The translations under genes and the position numbers were made by a program. The notes beneath the pieces are model-generated. The model had not been told where the DNA came from, did no database searches, and saw nothing but the letters and a program-made list of their open reading frames with translations. From assembly GCA_000149265.1 (NCBI GenBank), contig CH003363.1:1080331-1144330 (forward strand): a stretch of 64,000 bases of DNA, written 5' to 3'. Origin of the DNA: Ciona savignyi (taxonomy: Eukaryota; Chordata; Ascidiacea; Phlebobranchia; Cionidae). Positions within the stretch are counted from its first letter, which is position 1, and every line of letters starts with the position of its first letter. Positions 11,801 to 26,800 of this stretch are shown here, in pieces.

Positions 11801-14800
11801 TTGTAACGAGCCCGGGCTCGAAACTTGGCAGAGTAAGTTCGAATCTTGGCACGAAACTTGGCATACTAAATTGTATAGAAAAACGGACTTGCCGTAGAGT
11901 CCGTTTTCTATACAAGTGCCATGTTTTTTTCTATACAAGTGCAATAGAGGGACTTCAAAGCAGTTTTTTTCGGTCTTTGGGACGAATCTACCATCGATTC
12001 GAAACTTTGTCTAATAAAAAATTATATAAAAAAACACAGAGTAAACTAATGAAAAAGACACCATTCAAAATAGCATCTTGATTTCCCTCACCAGTGAAAT
12101 ACCGCCATATAATGTGCCGACTGAAATAGCGCCATGACTCATGACTTAATGCGCCAACTGAAATTAACCCGGCAGCTGGACTGTAGTTACGAATCATCAG
12201 ACGATGACTCAGCGATAAAAATCAATACAATTCTCCACAAGTCTAAACGAATAGCTTGGTGGTTTACTGCGTCACCTTTTAGTCGAGTCGAAGAGTTACA
12301 TGTTCGAAACTAGTCGACTGTGTACTTGACTGAACTCAGCGGTTTAATCTAGTCTATTTAAATTAAAGGAACGTCTTGGATTTTTTGCATTTGACCAAAA
12401 TTGAAGAAATCATAGAAAACACTTTAATAGCTCCGGTAACCCGGCGGTGGGCACAAGGTAATCTGACGATTGCCCGTGGGTTAACGTACCTTTTGTTTCC
12501 CCTTTCTCGGAAATAAAAATGAATATCAAATTTAAAAACTAATCTACATAATATGCTCAATGCGCTTAATTGATACTTAAAATTCAAAAAATCATGATTT
12601 TTTAATAATTTCTTAGGCTTGTTACGGCCTGAAGAATTTACCAAAGTTGCGTCGCTCGGCGGGAAAGTTGTCATCCGAATGCTGCCAGTGACGTCATCAA
12701 ACAGTGACGTCACACCCAGAAAGGTCACATGGATGAAGGATGGCCAGCCACTGGATCAAAGCGACCCGAGAATATGGAAGGTAAGAACAGTGTGAAGTTG
12801 TGAGTTCTATTGATCTCTTTTAATTAATACAATTTCTGTGTTTTAAACTACCGACTCCACAGCATGGAGATGCTTTTACCCTAAGTTTCGTCGCATAACA
12901 CACGCCTCAAAATACAAGTTGTTTTCCAGTGTTAGCTGTTCCAATTAACCCACGCTGCTATCCGACCGATTTTTAGTCGGTAAACTCGTACACGGGCTTT
13001 ATTAAGTAAAACGATGGTGAGATCAAAACCAGCGGTTTGCTGATGGCGTCCACTGCGTTTTTCTAGGGGATAAAACATTAATATCCTATCGTATCCTAAT
13101 TTAATTGTATTAAAAAAAATATCCTAGGCCATCATGTGATTAACGCGACTTATACATATTGCGAATGCTACCCAAAAAATCAGACTTACAGACGAGGCCA
13201 TTGTCAGTTCGAAACTTAGTCCGATAATAAAAAGAAATATCTTAATCTGATCATCAACCTTTGCCTCAGGCAGAAAACGGGGGAAGAGCACTGGTTATCA
13301 AGGACCTTGTATCAGCAGACGCTGGTGTTTACATTGCTCATTACGCTCGAGAGAGATACATTTATTCCGCTGCAACCAGGCTTATAGTCAGAGGTGGGTT
13401 GTGCTACGTCATATATTACGTCATTGCGTATGACGTAAGCTATTTTATCCTAATATGGAGGCTTCAATACAAACATATAGACAGAAACCTTGGTCAAAAA
13501 TTATTTTCTTCATTTTAGTCAACTATTAATGCTTTAGATTTATTTCTTTATTTGTATTCTATGACGTAATAAGACGACTCGTATTATGACATCACACACA
13601 GATTGTCCAATGAACAAATGGTCGCTGAATTGCTCGCGACCCTGCATCGTTTGCAACCATGGTGGAGTGTGTAGCGCCTCCACCGGAGAATGTGTCTGTC
13701 CAATGGGCTTCATCGGGCGCCATTGCGAACAAGCTTGTCCTTCCAATCTCCTCGGACCGAGTTGCTTATTACGTTGTGATGACATCACCAATGACGTAAC
13801 GTGCCGAGGGGTCCAGATGTGCCAAACCACTGGGTGCCGGTGCGCCACCGGCTGGAAAGGCCCTAATTGTGACGAAGGTATGCTATCTGTGACGCATCGC
13901 GTTGATAAATAGGATACAGGATATGATATTTATCCCCGTGAATGGGAAAAGCAAGGGGGTTAACACACCGGCAATCGTCAGATCACCTCGCGCCCACCGT
14001 TGGGTTACCGGAGCTATTGCAGTGTGTTGTGAATAGTCCTTCATTTTTTTGTTAAATTTAATTTGTTAAAACCCATTATGGCGCTGGGTTCGATGATGAC
14101 GTAACGATTTTTTCAGCTTGTCTTCCGAACACATACGGACCTGATTGTCATCTGCGGTGTCTGTGTCATAACAATGGGACTTGTGACGCACAGAGAGGAT
14201 GCATTTGCACGCCTGGCTGGTTTGGACCGTCCTGCAAGTCACGTGTCGCAATCTATGCTGACGCCAGAAGTCAACAGTGAGTATATTATGACGTAATACC
14301 TCTATGTCTAACGCGTCAGTGCGTTTCAGAACCAGTGACGTGGTCGCCGAAATAACGGAGCAAGCACCAAATATAACATCGATTCGGGCGATTCCTTCAT
14401 TTCGAGTAAGTTGTTGCGTCATGCGACTGTTATGATGTCACAGTACGAATTGTTCCAGGTGAACCAGAATCAAGAGGTAACCGTGGAATGCTCGGTTTCC
14501 GGGATTCCCCTTCCAGGACAGGGAGAAATTGTTTTAATAGTGAGTTGTATTGCATGCAATCTATAGGAATATTCGTTTTTTTATCGGTTTTAATCGTGGA
14601 CTATTTGTCCCATATTTGTTAACCTTCATTCTAACCTTAATTTTAAGTTATACCAAACCCCCACCTAACCCTAGCCAAAAAAAGGTTGTATCAAATATCC
14701 CGAAAAAAGTAATATACTCGTTTTCTTTTCTCTTTCTTTCACTTTTTCTATATATACACTTACATATATAATTTAAATATCCATATTTAACTGTTTTCCT

Positions 14801-17800
14801 GGAAATCCCTTTAAACTTAAACACATAAACAGAAAGGTAATATCTATAGGTGTAATGTAATGTGTAATTAACATGTAGTGGTAATGTTTCAATCGGGTTA
14901 AACATTTTCAATTTTTTGTTTATTATTGTATTTTTTTTATACCAACCTGAATACTTTATTCAGAAAACATGAATATTAAGTTTGCATTGGTAACTCTGTA
15001 GCCCATTAGTTTCTGCTTGCAAAGAAAACATTTTACACACTGTGTAAAATATACCAAGAATCATTTGGTTATAAAGGAACCAGTTTGTTTGTGCATGCTA
15101 ACACATATATCGTTTTTGGTGACCAGTCAACTGAACCCCTTACAACTGAACCCCTTTCAAATGAACCCATTTACAACTGAACCCCTACAACTGAACCCCC
15201 TACAAATGAACCCATTTACAACTGAACCCCTTAGTTTTGCCGTTTTTTCCCGTTTTTCAATGTTTTTATCAATAGTCCCGCTTCGTATTTTTATCGTGGA
15301 AACGTATTTTTATCGTGGAAAGTTAAAAGATGTTCAGTTAAAAGGGGTTCAGTTGTAAGGGGTTCAGTTAAAAGGGGTTCAGTTGTAAAAGGGTTTAGTT
15401 GTAAGGGGTTCAGTTGTAGGGGTTCAGTTAAAAGGGGTTCAGTTGTAAAGGGTTTCAGTTGTAAGGGGTTCAGTTGTAGGTGTTCAGTGGTAAGGGGTTC
15501 AGTTGTAAAAGGGTTCAGTTGTAGGGGGTTCAGTTGTAGGGGTTCAGTTGAAAGGGGTTCAGTTGTAAAGGGGTTCAGTTGTAAGTTTATTTTTGTTTCC
15601 ACGATAAAAACACGAAGCGGGACTATTGATAAAAACATTGAAAAACGGCAAAACTACAGTCGTTAGAACACGTCTAAAACGCAACAAATTATTGAATTTC
15701 GCTATAATTAGACGTGACCGCTTAACCCAAATAAAAAAATAAAAAACAAAAAAATTAAAATTAAAAAAAAAATTTCAATTTTTTTAAAAAGAGGTGACTA
15801 AAACGTGATTAACACTCTCTAGTTTACCACTCGATTTAAAATATTGTATCTTACCTTCTCTTCCTTTGATTTAAAATTGGTTAAACAGTTTCAACCTTAA
15901 AATGCTTATGTAGGGAGAAAATGAAGAAGAGATCTACCCCGTTCTTAATTCTATGACATCATCAGAAACTACGTCATCTTTCGCAATCCTCGTGACGTCG
16001 TTTTACCCAGGACCGTTCCGTTGCAAGGCAACCACGAGCGCCGGAAGTACGTCAAAAGAGTTCAATTTCACAATTTCCGGTAAGATTCAATAAAATCGCT
16101 TTTTGGATAATTAATGCAACAACCAAGTCTGTGACGTCACAATCAACAGAACTCCCGACGCCGCGCCTCCCGCCTTTTCTAATAAGCCGCTCAGCTACGC
16201 GGCTTGTGATTGGCTTAAACAGCCGCAACTATTCAGGCGATGGACCAATCAGAAAGAGCGAAGTTTGGTTCAAAAGCGCCGAGGAAAGATTCTACAGAAT
16301 ATTTGAAAGGTAGGGGTGTAGGGAAGGTTACGTTCTTACCAAAACGTATCGTACTTTTATGACGTCATTTCTGGTTTGATGACGTCATATTAGGGCACCT
16401 TGTCACTTTTTTGGGAAAAACTTATATCCAGGCTGGTTTGGATAAACTGAACAAATTATTTGATGACTTGGTTATTTGAGTATGACGTAACAATTACGTC
16501 ATTATGACGCAGGCAGCCGACGAGTAACGATACGATGGTGATCTACCCGTTGCAGCCAGCTACACAATACAACATCCGGGTGGTTTTGTTCAGAGAAGGG
16601 GGAGATTCCGGGGAGGGGGTTCCCGGTCCTGTTGCTGACGTCACAACCGATTGTGATTGTAAGTTTGATTGTTCTTGTTTGTTTGTTGTCGGAGAGGATC
16701 TTTGCTGGATGGGTGGGTGTGTTATATGTATCCTGGCGGGGAAATCCACATTGATGGATTTTAGGATATCATCTAATTAAGCTGTTAGTGTGATAAGTAT
16801 AATGGAGTCTAGGTTCATACAGCCAGAGTGTATGCCTCTGTCGTGCACTGAGATGTAATTACAAACACGTATATGGTCCGAGAGAATAGCTTTGTGGGTT
16901 TGTGTGTCCTTCGGCTGAAGAGTTTCAAGCGCGCAACTAGCCACCAGCTAGTTTGTTGGATCCTTGGACAATGCAATTAGTAAACATCGCCTAATCCCAG
17001 TGAATTAATGCAGTGTTCAAAAGATGTTTTAATTTTTACAAAAACTCCAATGGTCCCGGCAATCCGACATAGGGCACCTGTGTGATAACGCCCATGGTGT
17101 TTTCCCATTCACGGGGGATAAACCTGAATAAACATGAAAATGCTATGGAAAATATTGTTATTGAGATGTCAGCACCTGGCCTAGTCATATTTTCGCTTAG
17201 TGAGAAGAACTAAAAGTGTCTAACCCCATATTAACAAGTACAACACACTGTAATAGCTCCGGCAACCCGGCGCGAGGTGATCTGACGATTACTTGTGTGT
17301 TTACCCCCTTGGTTTTCCCATTCACGGGGATAAACATGAACATTCTATCCCTTTCCTTTCCTTTTCACCTTCCCCCTTCTTTAGATCCAACGTCAGCCCC
17401 CAGAATCACCCTCATTTACGCAATCGGGAACACGACCTTGTTTCTGCAGTGGGAAATCCCCCCACGCAACGAACTAAACGGCCCGGTTCTTGGTCACAAG
17501 ATATTCTACAGAGAACTCGGTGAGCTGTTGTTGAGTAGTATATGTCAGCCTTTTGTTAGTAATGCTGGTCGACAATTGTTTTGGTCCAAAATACATTCTG
17601 GAATAAGGGTTTAATATTCTAGTATACATATTTAATTGTAGGATATGTTAAACACTTGGTATAAAAGCTGGTAGGTGGATTTATTATACACTTTGATGTA
17701 TCGGCGGCATACTGGTTGGGTAAGATGACTTAGCTGGTAGAATGATGGGTGCGCATTCCGTATGGGGATGGTTTCGAATCCCACCCGTTACAGTTTTTTT

Positions 17801-20800
17801 CTGATAGCTTCACACTGTATATGTCGCCTTATCGAATGAAACAAGAAGAACCGGTATTCTAAACCACGCCTTTTACTGTTATTTTTGACATACACGGTGT
17901 TTTAGTCGTGTATAAACCGCCCGTATGCAGAGACTCATATCTTCAAACACAGTAACTCAACGTCCTCTCAACAGGCACATGGTCTAGCAACAACTGGAAA
18001 ATGTTACAACTGAGTTACAAGGTAAAAAGCGCACAAAACCACCAGAACACAGCTACAGTAAAAAAGCTCAAACCTCTAGCCGTTTACATGGTACGAATGA
18101 AGCTCTACAATTGCGCCGGGGATTCACCTACATCCAAACCTGCGAGGGTCACCATGGGCAAGTTAGGTACGTCATTATGTGACGTCATTACTCTGACGTA
18201 ATTTAGCCTAGTTTATTTATGAAATGCTGTATCATTTCCTTTACCTATATACACCATAACTTTCTTGTTCTGCCATCACCATAGAAACACCGGTTGGACC
18301 TGACGTCACAATGGCGAATCATACGTCATCAACGATGAGTTACGGATGGCTGACTCCGACAAACGCCCAACCGTACACAATAATATCGTACGAGGTAATC
18401 ATATATAAGTATTAATATCATACGATCGTACGGCCGAATGGTTGACGCGACGATATTTAAACCGATTTCTGTGGAAAAACGGTCTTAGTGACGATCCCAT
18501 CATGGGTTCGAAACTTAGCGCGGTTAAAAAAAGTAAATAAATAATTTATTCCATCTACTGGTTAAAACAAGGTGATGAATAACTAAACCTCTTAAAAAAT
18601 GAACGGGCTGAGTTTTGATCCATTGATGGGCTCACCACTTTAGATTGTAGATTTATACAAAATGAACGTGAGTGGGTGACAACGCCATCATGGGTTCGAA
18701 ACTTACCTTGGGTAAAATTAATAATAAAAAAACTTACCCAGGAATAGCAGTGATGCAATCCTTAAATAAACATTGCCCGACTGCGCTATACATAAGCTCA
18801 ATTCTTTGTTGCAGATTCTATTTCAAGAAGAGAACGACAGTTCGCCGAACGCGATAAAGTTTCACGATAACGTGACGTCACTGATTACGTCATATAGTTT
18901 CGACGGCTTGACCCCCTACACGTCATACTCGTTTCAAGTTCGAGCATACACCCACGAAGGCCCCGGAATTTATAGTGACATCATAAGGAACAAAACATTG
19001 GAAGATGGTGAGATTTTGAAGGAATGACGTAATATTACGTCATTAAGTAGGATTTTTATTATGACGTAAATTATTAACGGTTTTGACGGGCAACGCTTAG
19101 GAGGGAAATAGGGAAAAAGGGAAAACCCTAACCCTAACCCCAAAAATAGTTCTTCATCCAAATCATGTGCTAAAACCAGAACGCCGTAATCTTAAATTTT
19201 GTTTGTGTTATTCCCCTTTCTCTATTTCTCTACTATTCTAGTTTTTTTAACTAGTTTTGTAATGGCTTGCTTTATACATGCTTATTTGTTGCCATCATTA
19301 TAGAATGTTTATTTAGCTTACGAACAAGCAGTATAAAATATCAACCACCAACCAATTAGAATTGCGATTTAATAGGTCTAAGTTTAAAGCCAACGATGGG
19401 TCGGTCCTTAAAACCTCTTTTGTATATAGTTCTGTATATGAATAAGCCTGGCTAACCATTCTGCCACACCCAAAATATAACACAAACCACACAAACGCAA
19501 TGGTGCAAAAGGCGTTTTTAACGGAAATCGGCACTAGTAGACAATTATTTAAATTGACCTGGGGTAATCAACACACAACTGTAATGTATAAGGCGCAGAA
19601 GATAAGACATTGTGCCACATTTTCCTTTCTCAAAGTTATACACAACTAAAATAGGCGGTAGAGCAAATAGTGTTGCGATGGCTTATAACAGCACTAGAAG
19701 AAAATCATCATTATGTAAAAATCAACTCCGGATATTCAGCGTTCCTATAATTGTACGTTGACTACGCCGAATCCAACTTCAAGATTGTCTCTCGGTGCCG
19801 ATTTTCCGCTAAAATCGGTTTTGCACCAATGTATGGCGAAAATGGTTAGAGAGACCGAAAATCAGCGGATAAACCAAGTAGACTTCGGATAGTTAAAATC
19901 ATAACGTGTTAGATAATATAATGACGTAATACCATGTCGTCATCAAAGCACCCAGCAAACCTGTGAATCTGCATACTGACTTTACCACCTCGGATAAGAT
20001 CCATCTAATATGGGGAATCCCCGAACGCCCTAACGGGCTGCTTCGCGGTTACGAGTTGGAAGTGAGAAAAGAGGCGGGGCCTTGGCTGCCAATCAACGAG
20101 AAACTGACCAATCAAACTGACTATCTTGTGCAGGTAAATTTGGGTTTACATTTTAGCAGCCTATTTTCCACCAAATGTATAACATTTTTATAGGCTCCCT
20201 TCGGATTTCCGATGGAAATACATATTGATTTTACTCAATTTTTTTCTTTACCTTTTTAGGTGTATTTACGCTATTTACCAGGCGGGATTCTTTGTGATCT
20301 GAAATCTTTTGATTAAACAAACAAACTAGCTAACTTTAAAACAGTAAATTTCTCTACCCAATATTTGGCAACTAAAGACTCGCGTGTAAATTATAACAAC
20401 AAAAAACAATAAGCTTTTTTTTATAAAAAATACATTTCTACTTCATTTCTAGATATCTTTACTGTTATGTTTGAATATCAGACACTCTTTAAAAAAAAAA
20501 GAAGTCTAGAAAATTATGGGCAAACTACATTTGTTTTTTTAAATAAATGAATAATATGGTTTATTCTTTTATTTTCTGGGGTCTTAGGCCTAGATATGAT
20601 TTTCCGTGCCATTAACGGTTCGCACCTTGTATCAAGATTGACTCATAGATTTGATTATTTTTCAAGTTACCACTTGCTTGTTTCTGCAAGTATATTCACG
20701 TAATTGCAAAACATTTTTATATCCTTAATAACTATTCGAAACTACCATGGCAGAATTTAGGCGAATACACGTCATATCACTTTCGGGTTCGAACAAAGAC

Positions 20801-23800
20801 CAATAAAATCGGCCCCTGGAGTGACGTCATAAACGTTATAACAATGAGCACTGTTCCATTGAAACCTCCTCTGATCGTGAACGTCGAAAAGTCGTCACCA
20901 CAATCGGTGATTGTGACGTGGCTTCCGCCGCCTCCGTCACCGTACGTCACAGAAGTGACGTCATTCACCGTAATTTACACGGATGACATACGTCAGAATG
21001 ACGAACATTGGAAGGCAAAGGTAAGAAATATTTAATTAAGAGCATTGAATACCTACCTTATCAAAGATATAACTGTACAGAATGTTGATTTACAAACTGT
21101 ATACAGAATGTTGATTTACAAACTGTATACAGAATGTTGATTTACAAACTGTATACAGAATGTTGATTTACAAACTGTAATGACTAGATACCAATGGTAG
21201 TTTGAATTCGGTTCGGGCAATGTCCGTTAAGTGCTTTGCCTAAGAACAAATCCATACAGATTGTGGCCAGTATTGAACCTGCAACTTTCCGGCTGGCTCA
21301 AAAGTGCCGCACTCATCAGGCAAAAGTCGTCACACTAACTAACAAAGCTATTTCGCGCTGCGTATATGTGTATATATGTACAGAGCCCTATACAAAAACG
21401 TGATATGAAGATCCAATCATGGGTTTGAAACCTGGCTTGGTTAAAAAAATAAAATTAAATATATGTGTGTGTGCATGCGTATATTTTCCGCCATTTAGAG
21501 TTTTGTCATCTTTGTGTATTCTGTTGTGGTATCTCTAAATATAAAACTTGTATTGGGCCTGAAGTACTAATATACTAGTGAAGGTGACGTACTAATATGC
21601 CAATACACTAATACATATTAATGCAGTATTGGTGTTAACTCATGTGTTCTTTCTCGGTTCAGGTGGTTCCCGGTGACGCGAAGTCGCTACTGATCGAAGG
21701 ATTGAAGGCGGACACGGTGTATTTCTTCAAAATGGCGGCCAAGACTGAGAACATGGGACGTTTCTCGGCTCGAAGCACAACTCGAACTGCAGGGTTAGGT
21801 ATGGGGAATATGTTTCGTGCTAAACTGGTAGCTAGCTAGTCGGTTGTGTTCTTGGGCAAGGCACTTAACGGACATTTCCTGATCCTAGTTGAATAATGGG
21901 TTCTATCAAGTTGAAGAAACGTATGAATCATACACAACACACTACACTAGTTCCGATAACCCGACGGTAAGTGCAGGTAAATCTGACTTTTTCCGTGTGA
22001 TAACACCCCCGGCATTTTTCCATTCACAGGAATAAACATGATTATCCTATCTTAACCAAAACAGCCTTGTGGTCGAACAATTGACGCCTTAACATTGCAT
22101 GCTACAAACGGTCTTAGCAAGCCCAGTAAAGTAGTTTAGCACTTGCAATTTTGTTATCGCACAAAGGCATAAATCCATTATAGACTTGTAAGACCGTTTT
22201 TGTATAGAAATGGTATATGTATTCGCGTTAATCATTCGGTATCACGATCTTAGGACGTTAAGATAAGTCGTATAATTTACCTTGAATTATAGGTCTGCCT
22301 CCTCCACCATACGGCGCTAGAGTGACGAACGTGACGTCATCAGGAGCTTTGATAAAATGGGCCATCAGAGGGGGCTACAGGATCACGATGGTTAAGCTTG
22401 TTTATTATCACGACGGGGGAATCCCCGTACGACTTATCCTGGAAAGCGAGGAGGACGGGATGGTAATGCTCGTATTGTATGTATTTATATCACGTAAAAG
22501 GCCCCTGGCTTATCCTTGGCACTGGGCGAACATTGCCTGATCCCAATGGATAAATGTGTTGTACTAATACTAAAAAATATCTCAATCGTGGGTTAGTGCC
22601 TCGAATTTGTGGGACCAGGGGTTTTTCACCGCTCTAAATTGGCCGGGACCAGGTCCCAGGATCCGCTGCCGTCTATATCTGGTACATAAAACTCCGTTCC
22701 GACTCCATATGTACCCACATGGCGTGGAACTAAACCCGACTGGCAGCGGAACCTCCACTAAATAGACAAACCGGAAAACTGTACTCGTATTCTTTATTAA
22801 GTTGTATCTCTGTGTATCTGTGTATGTAATCGCACAACGCTTTATAAAGCAAAGAATGACGTAGATAGAAAACAACTACTTTAGGTGTCAATGGCGTCAT
22901 GAGGTGATAAGTGTCAATGACGTCATAAGGTTAAACAGAACAAACACAGTTGGCGTCGATTAAATGAAATAAATGCAGTTTTTTGCAAATATAATAATGG
23001 TCGGTAGCTTGTTGGCTGTGTCCTTGGGCAAGGCACATGGTGGACATTGTCTGTACCGAGTGTATTGGCGGGTTCTATTAAGTTGAAGGAATGTGTCAAT
23101 CATTTACAACACTAATATCCCCGGTAACCCAAAGGTAGGCGCGAGATTATCTGAATTACACGTGACTTAACACCACTTGCATTTCCCATTCTCAAAAATG
23201 CATATATATTTATTTGCGTAGTCTGACGAATGCGCATATATATTTATTTGCGTAGTCTGACGAATGCTTTGCCTTTAATTTAAATAAAACATCCTAATTT
23301 TGTAGAAAATGCTTTCGTCGCTCGAGCAAAACACGCTGTATCATTTGGAACTGGTAGCAAGCAACTACGTCGGTGATAGTTCGGGAAATCCAGTTCTTAA
23401 CTTTAGGACTTTAATTGGAAAAGGTTAACAATTTTCAATCGTGTTTCGTGTTTTTAAATTAATGTTAATCGCTAATGTTGATTCAATTTTACCTGAACTT
23501 TTTAAAACATTGAATTACTCATCAAAATATGTATATATTTTAATCCCAAATATGTTAGTATTTTAACCCTTATTACTTACGGTGGAAAATATCTTTTAAA
23601 TAACATAACATTCTCTTGAATATTAGATAAAAGATATAGTTTTCTATTTTGTATTTATCAACCCTAAGTACGTTATACTAATTTTACTCAAAATCGTTAT
23701 TTTACCACTAAACAAATCATTGTACACCCAAATTTTCTTTTAATTAAATCCCTAAATATTTTATCATATCTTATGAAACATGTTAGAATATCAACCTCGA

Positions 23801-26800
23801 AAAAGGTTAGAATTTACCCTTAAATATGTTAGTCTTTTACACACAAATAAAATTATAATTTTGACTTAATTTTGATCTCCAGATAAATATTCTCTACCGG
23901 GGGATTCGAACCCGTACCCTCTGTTCAAGAACACCAAGGAATTTAAGATCCTGATGGCGGTTCTTGGTGGAATTGTAGCCATCATTGCGACTGTGTTCAT
24001 TATTGTATACTGCAGGTGGGTCCCATGGCAGCGTTTTTACACCGGTTGTATATTATGTAAGGCCGACCGATTAGCGTGTTGAGTTAGTGTGTTGCCTTTT
24101 CAGTCGATGGGTTGCAGATTCGAAACTGTTCGCTAGCCAATGGGTTGTGTTCTTGGGCAATCCACTTAATGGAAATTACCTGAACCCAGGGGAATGATGG
24201 GTTCTACCAAAGTTAAGGAATCTTTAAATCATACACAAAACAAAGAATAGCCCGACGATGGGCGTGAGGTGATCTGATGATTGATATTGTATTAACGCAC
24301 ATTGCCTTTTTTCATTCCCGGGGTTAACTTGAATATCCTATATATGCAAAGGCAAGATCCACGCGCTGGCAAAAAGGTGTTCGTTTTTTATAAACTGGCG
24401 AAAGTGTACGGCCAATATAATAAAACAAACCAACGACTCCGCGGAAAAGTATATGTCATTATTACCCTATACTGGACGGGAGTTTAAAAGTCGCTGTGTG
24501 TTTACGGCATTATTACAAAATTACGTAATTGTGTATGACGTCAAGCAAATTACGTCACATGACATATGTCATGCCACAGATGTCGAAGTGAGGCGAAAAA
24601 GAGAAGGAACCCAGAATCACCTCTTGTTGAAATGGATCGCATCACTGCCACCACGCGGGCGTCAACCTTAGGATCGACATCGCAAGGTGGCGGTATACAC
24701 TCGCGATCCGCAACTCTCTTGTCCTGCCAATCGATGCGCTCGGGGAATTCCCGAGCCCCTTCCACCTATTCAGGCCAGGTTAGAAATTACGATTTGTAGA
24801 ACAAATGAGCTACTAATCTGTCTGCATCCCCACCGTCGACGCAATACATGCACAGACTTCTAAACAACAACTTCCTAAGTGACGAAACCTTAATGGGTTC
24901 GAAACTGAGATCGGTTAAAAAAATTAATAATTTTTTTTAAATGGCGATACATATAACTATTGTATAAAAATAACGGTCTTAGGTCCCATCATGGGTTAGA
25001 CACTTTGCCCGTTATAAAAATAAAAAGATATAAAAAAAATGACGTGAGGTGCACATCGATTACTATGGCCTTATTACGTCACAGATCTTCCCTGAATCGC
25101 TGGTGATACCGTGGGAGAATATTTCATTTGAGGACATACCGCTTGGCGTGGGTAACTTCGGTCAAGTCGTCAAGGCGGTGGTACGAAAAGATGGCGAACT
25201 CATCCAAACCGCTGTAAAGATGCTTAAAGGTGGGTTGGATTGTCACGTCATAATTAAATCACTTGAACTGGTGCCAGGTAAACGTTAGGTAAAACCTTGC
25301 GTAAATGCAGTAAGAATTTGAACTTATTTTTTCTTTTTTATGACGTCGAAAAATGGACTACTGACGTCACTGCACTTAATTTTTTTTTTAAATGACGTCA
25401 TGGACCAATGACGCCACTACCTCGCAGACGGTTGCACACTTGAGGACAAGCACGATTTCCACGCCGAGCTCGACACAATGGTGGGAATCGGATACCACCG
25501 ACACGTGGTGACGCTCGTGGGCACCTGCGAGCACGACAACGTCATGTATTTGTGCACCGAGTTCGCGCCGCTAGGGTCGCTGTTGCAGTTCCTGAGAAAG
25601 AGCAGAAGGCTGGAAAACTCGGAGAAAACCTACACTTCCCTCTCACAATCACAGCTGCTCAAATTTGCTCATGACATCACACTAGGAATGACGTATCTAA
25701 GCGAGAAACAGGTGATTTTAGTTGGGAAAACTAAAACGGGTAGAGTAGGAAAACCACCTTGCCACTTTCCCTTCCTTTAGTTTCGCTTATTTAGTTTAAT
25801 TTACTTTTTGGCTTTTTCGTTATGAAAACAGCAAAACTACAGTTAGGACGTGGGTACGATATTGATCTACTACTTGCTAACGTCCGGTTTCGACACTTTA
25901 AACTTTCGGCTGTAAGGCGACTCATTTACCCACCAAACTATTTGGTGGAGTAGATTGGAACCGGCCTTAACATAACTTTTTTAATTAAGCTAGGTTTCGA
26001 TTCCATGAGTCTCGTTACCAATACCGTTATGTAAAGATGGTATATGTATCGGTCATGTTAACCGCTAGGCCACACTACCGTACTGGTTTAAATAAATAAA
26101 TACCTTATAATCCAAATCCCCAGATTATCCACCGTGATCTAGCTGCCCGAAACATACTGCTTGGCGACGGCTACGTTTGCAAGATCGCCGATTTCGGGCT
26201 GTCACGTGGCGAAGGAGTCTACGTGAAAAAAACAGTTTCCAGATTACCAATCCGTTGGATGGCGATCGAGAGCTTGAACTACAATGTATACACGACGAAA
26301 AGTGATGTGTAAGTGCGGTCGTGTGGCCGAATAGTTAACGCGGCCTATACGTGTATCTACCTATATACAAAAGCGGTTCCAGTGACTAGCCCATAATGGG
26401 TTTAAACTCGTTTTTTTTTTAAAAATAACAAAATATAAAAATGAAGTGTGAAAAACACGAACAAAAACCCTCACTAGAAAAAAGGTCGTATTTATCAGCC
26501 ATTTTGGGTTCAAAACTTAACCCCGTAAAAAAGCTAAGCTAGCTAAGTCTTGTCTGTATAGCTTAGGTTTAATCCCGTTTCTATAAGATCTTTATAGATT
26601 TCATATATTTCAAGTTGGTCGTTCGGGATTCTGCTTTGGGAGATCGTCAGTCTTGGGGGAACTCCCTATTGCGGGATGTCTTGCACCGAGCTATTTGAGA
26701 AACTGCCGACCGGGTATCGGATGGAGAAACCACTGAACTGTGACGGTGAAGTGTAAGTCTCAACAAATACCCAAACTTTAGTTATTCAGCCCGACTATTG

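Larger units (their letters stand above)
16150..23423 (+). other. Tie ectodomain: six fibronectin type III domains
   Basis: Six FN3 units can be read: 16150-16658, 17385-18166, 18285-19007, 19949 to about 20840, about 20845-21798 and 22293-23423. Most show the strand-B tryptophan or equivalent ([39 protein letters not shown]) and the strand-E/F 'L-x-P-x-T-x-Y' pattern ([33 protein letters not shown]). Domains mostly span two exons. Vertebrate TIE1 and TEK have three FN3 domains, so the membrane-proximal stalk is doubled. Confidence 0.8.

Noticed and set aside
11740-11835. tRNA-Ser-like sequence
   Set aside because: It resembles a tRNA-Ser 5' end but cannot form a complete cloverleaf with a proper anticodon, and it is one of many SINE-B copies.
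19115-19140. CCCTAACCCTAACCCC as a telomere remnant or chromosome end
   Set aside because: It is only about two units long and is flanked by the purine and pyrimidine ends of the MITE-like family, within a gene intron.
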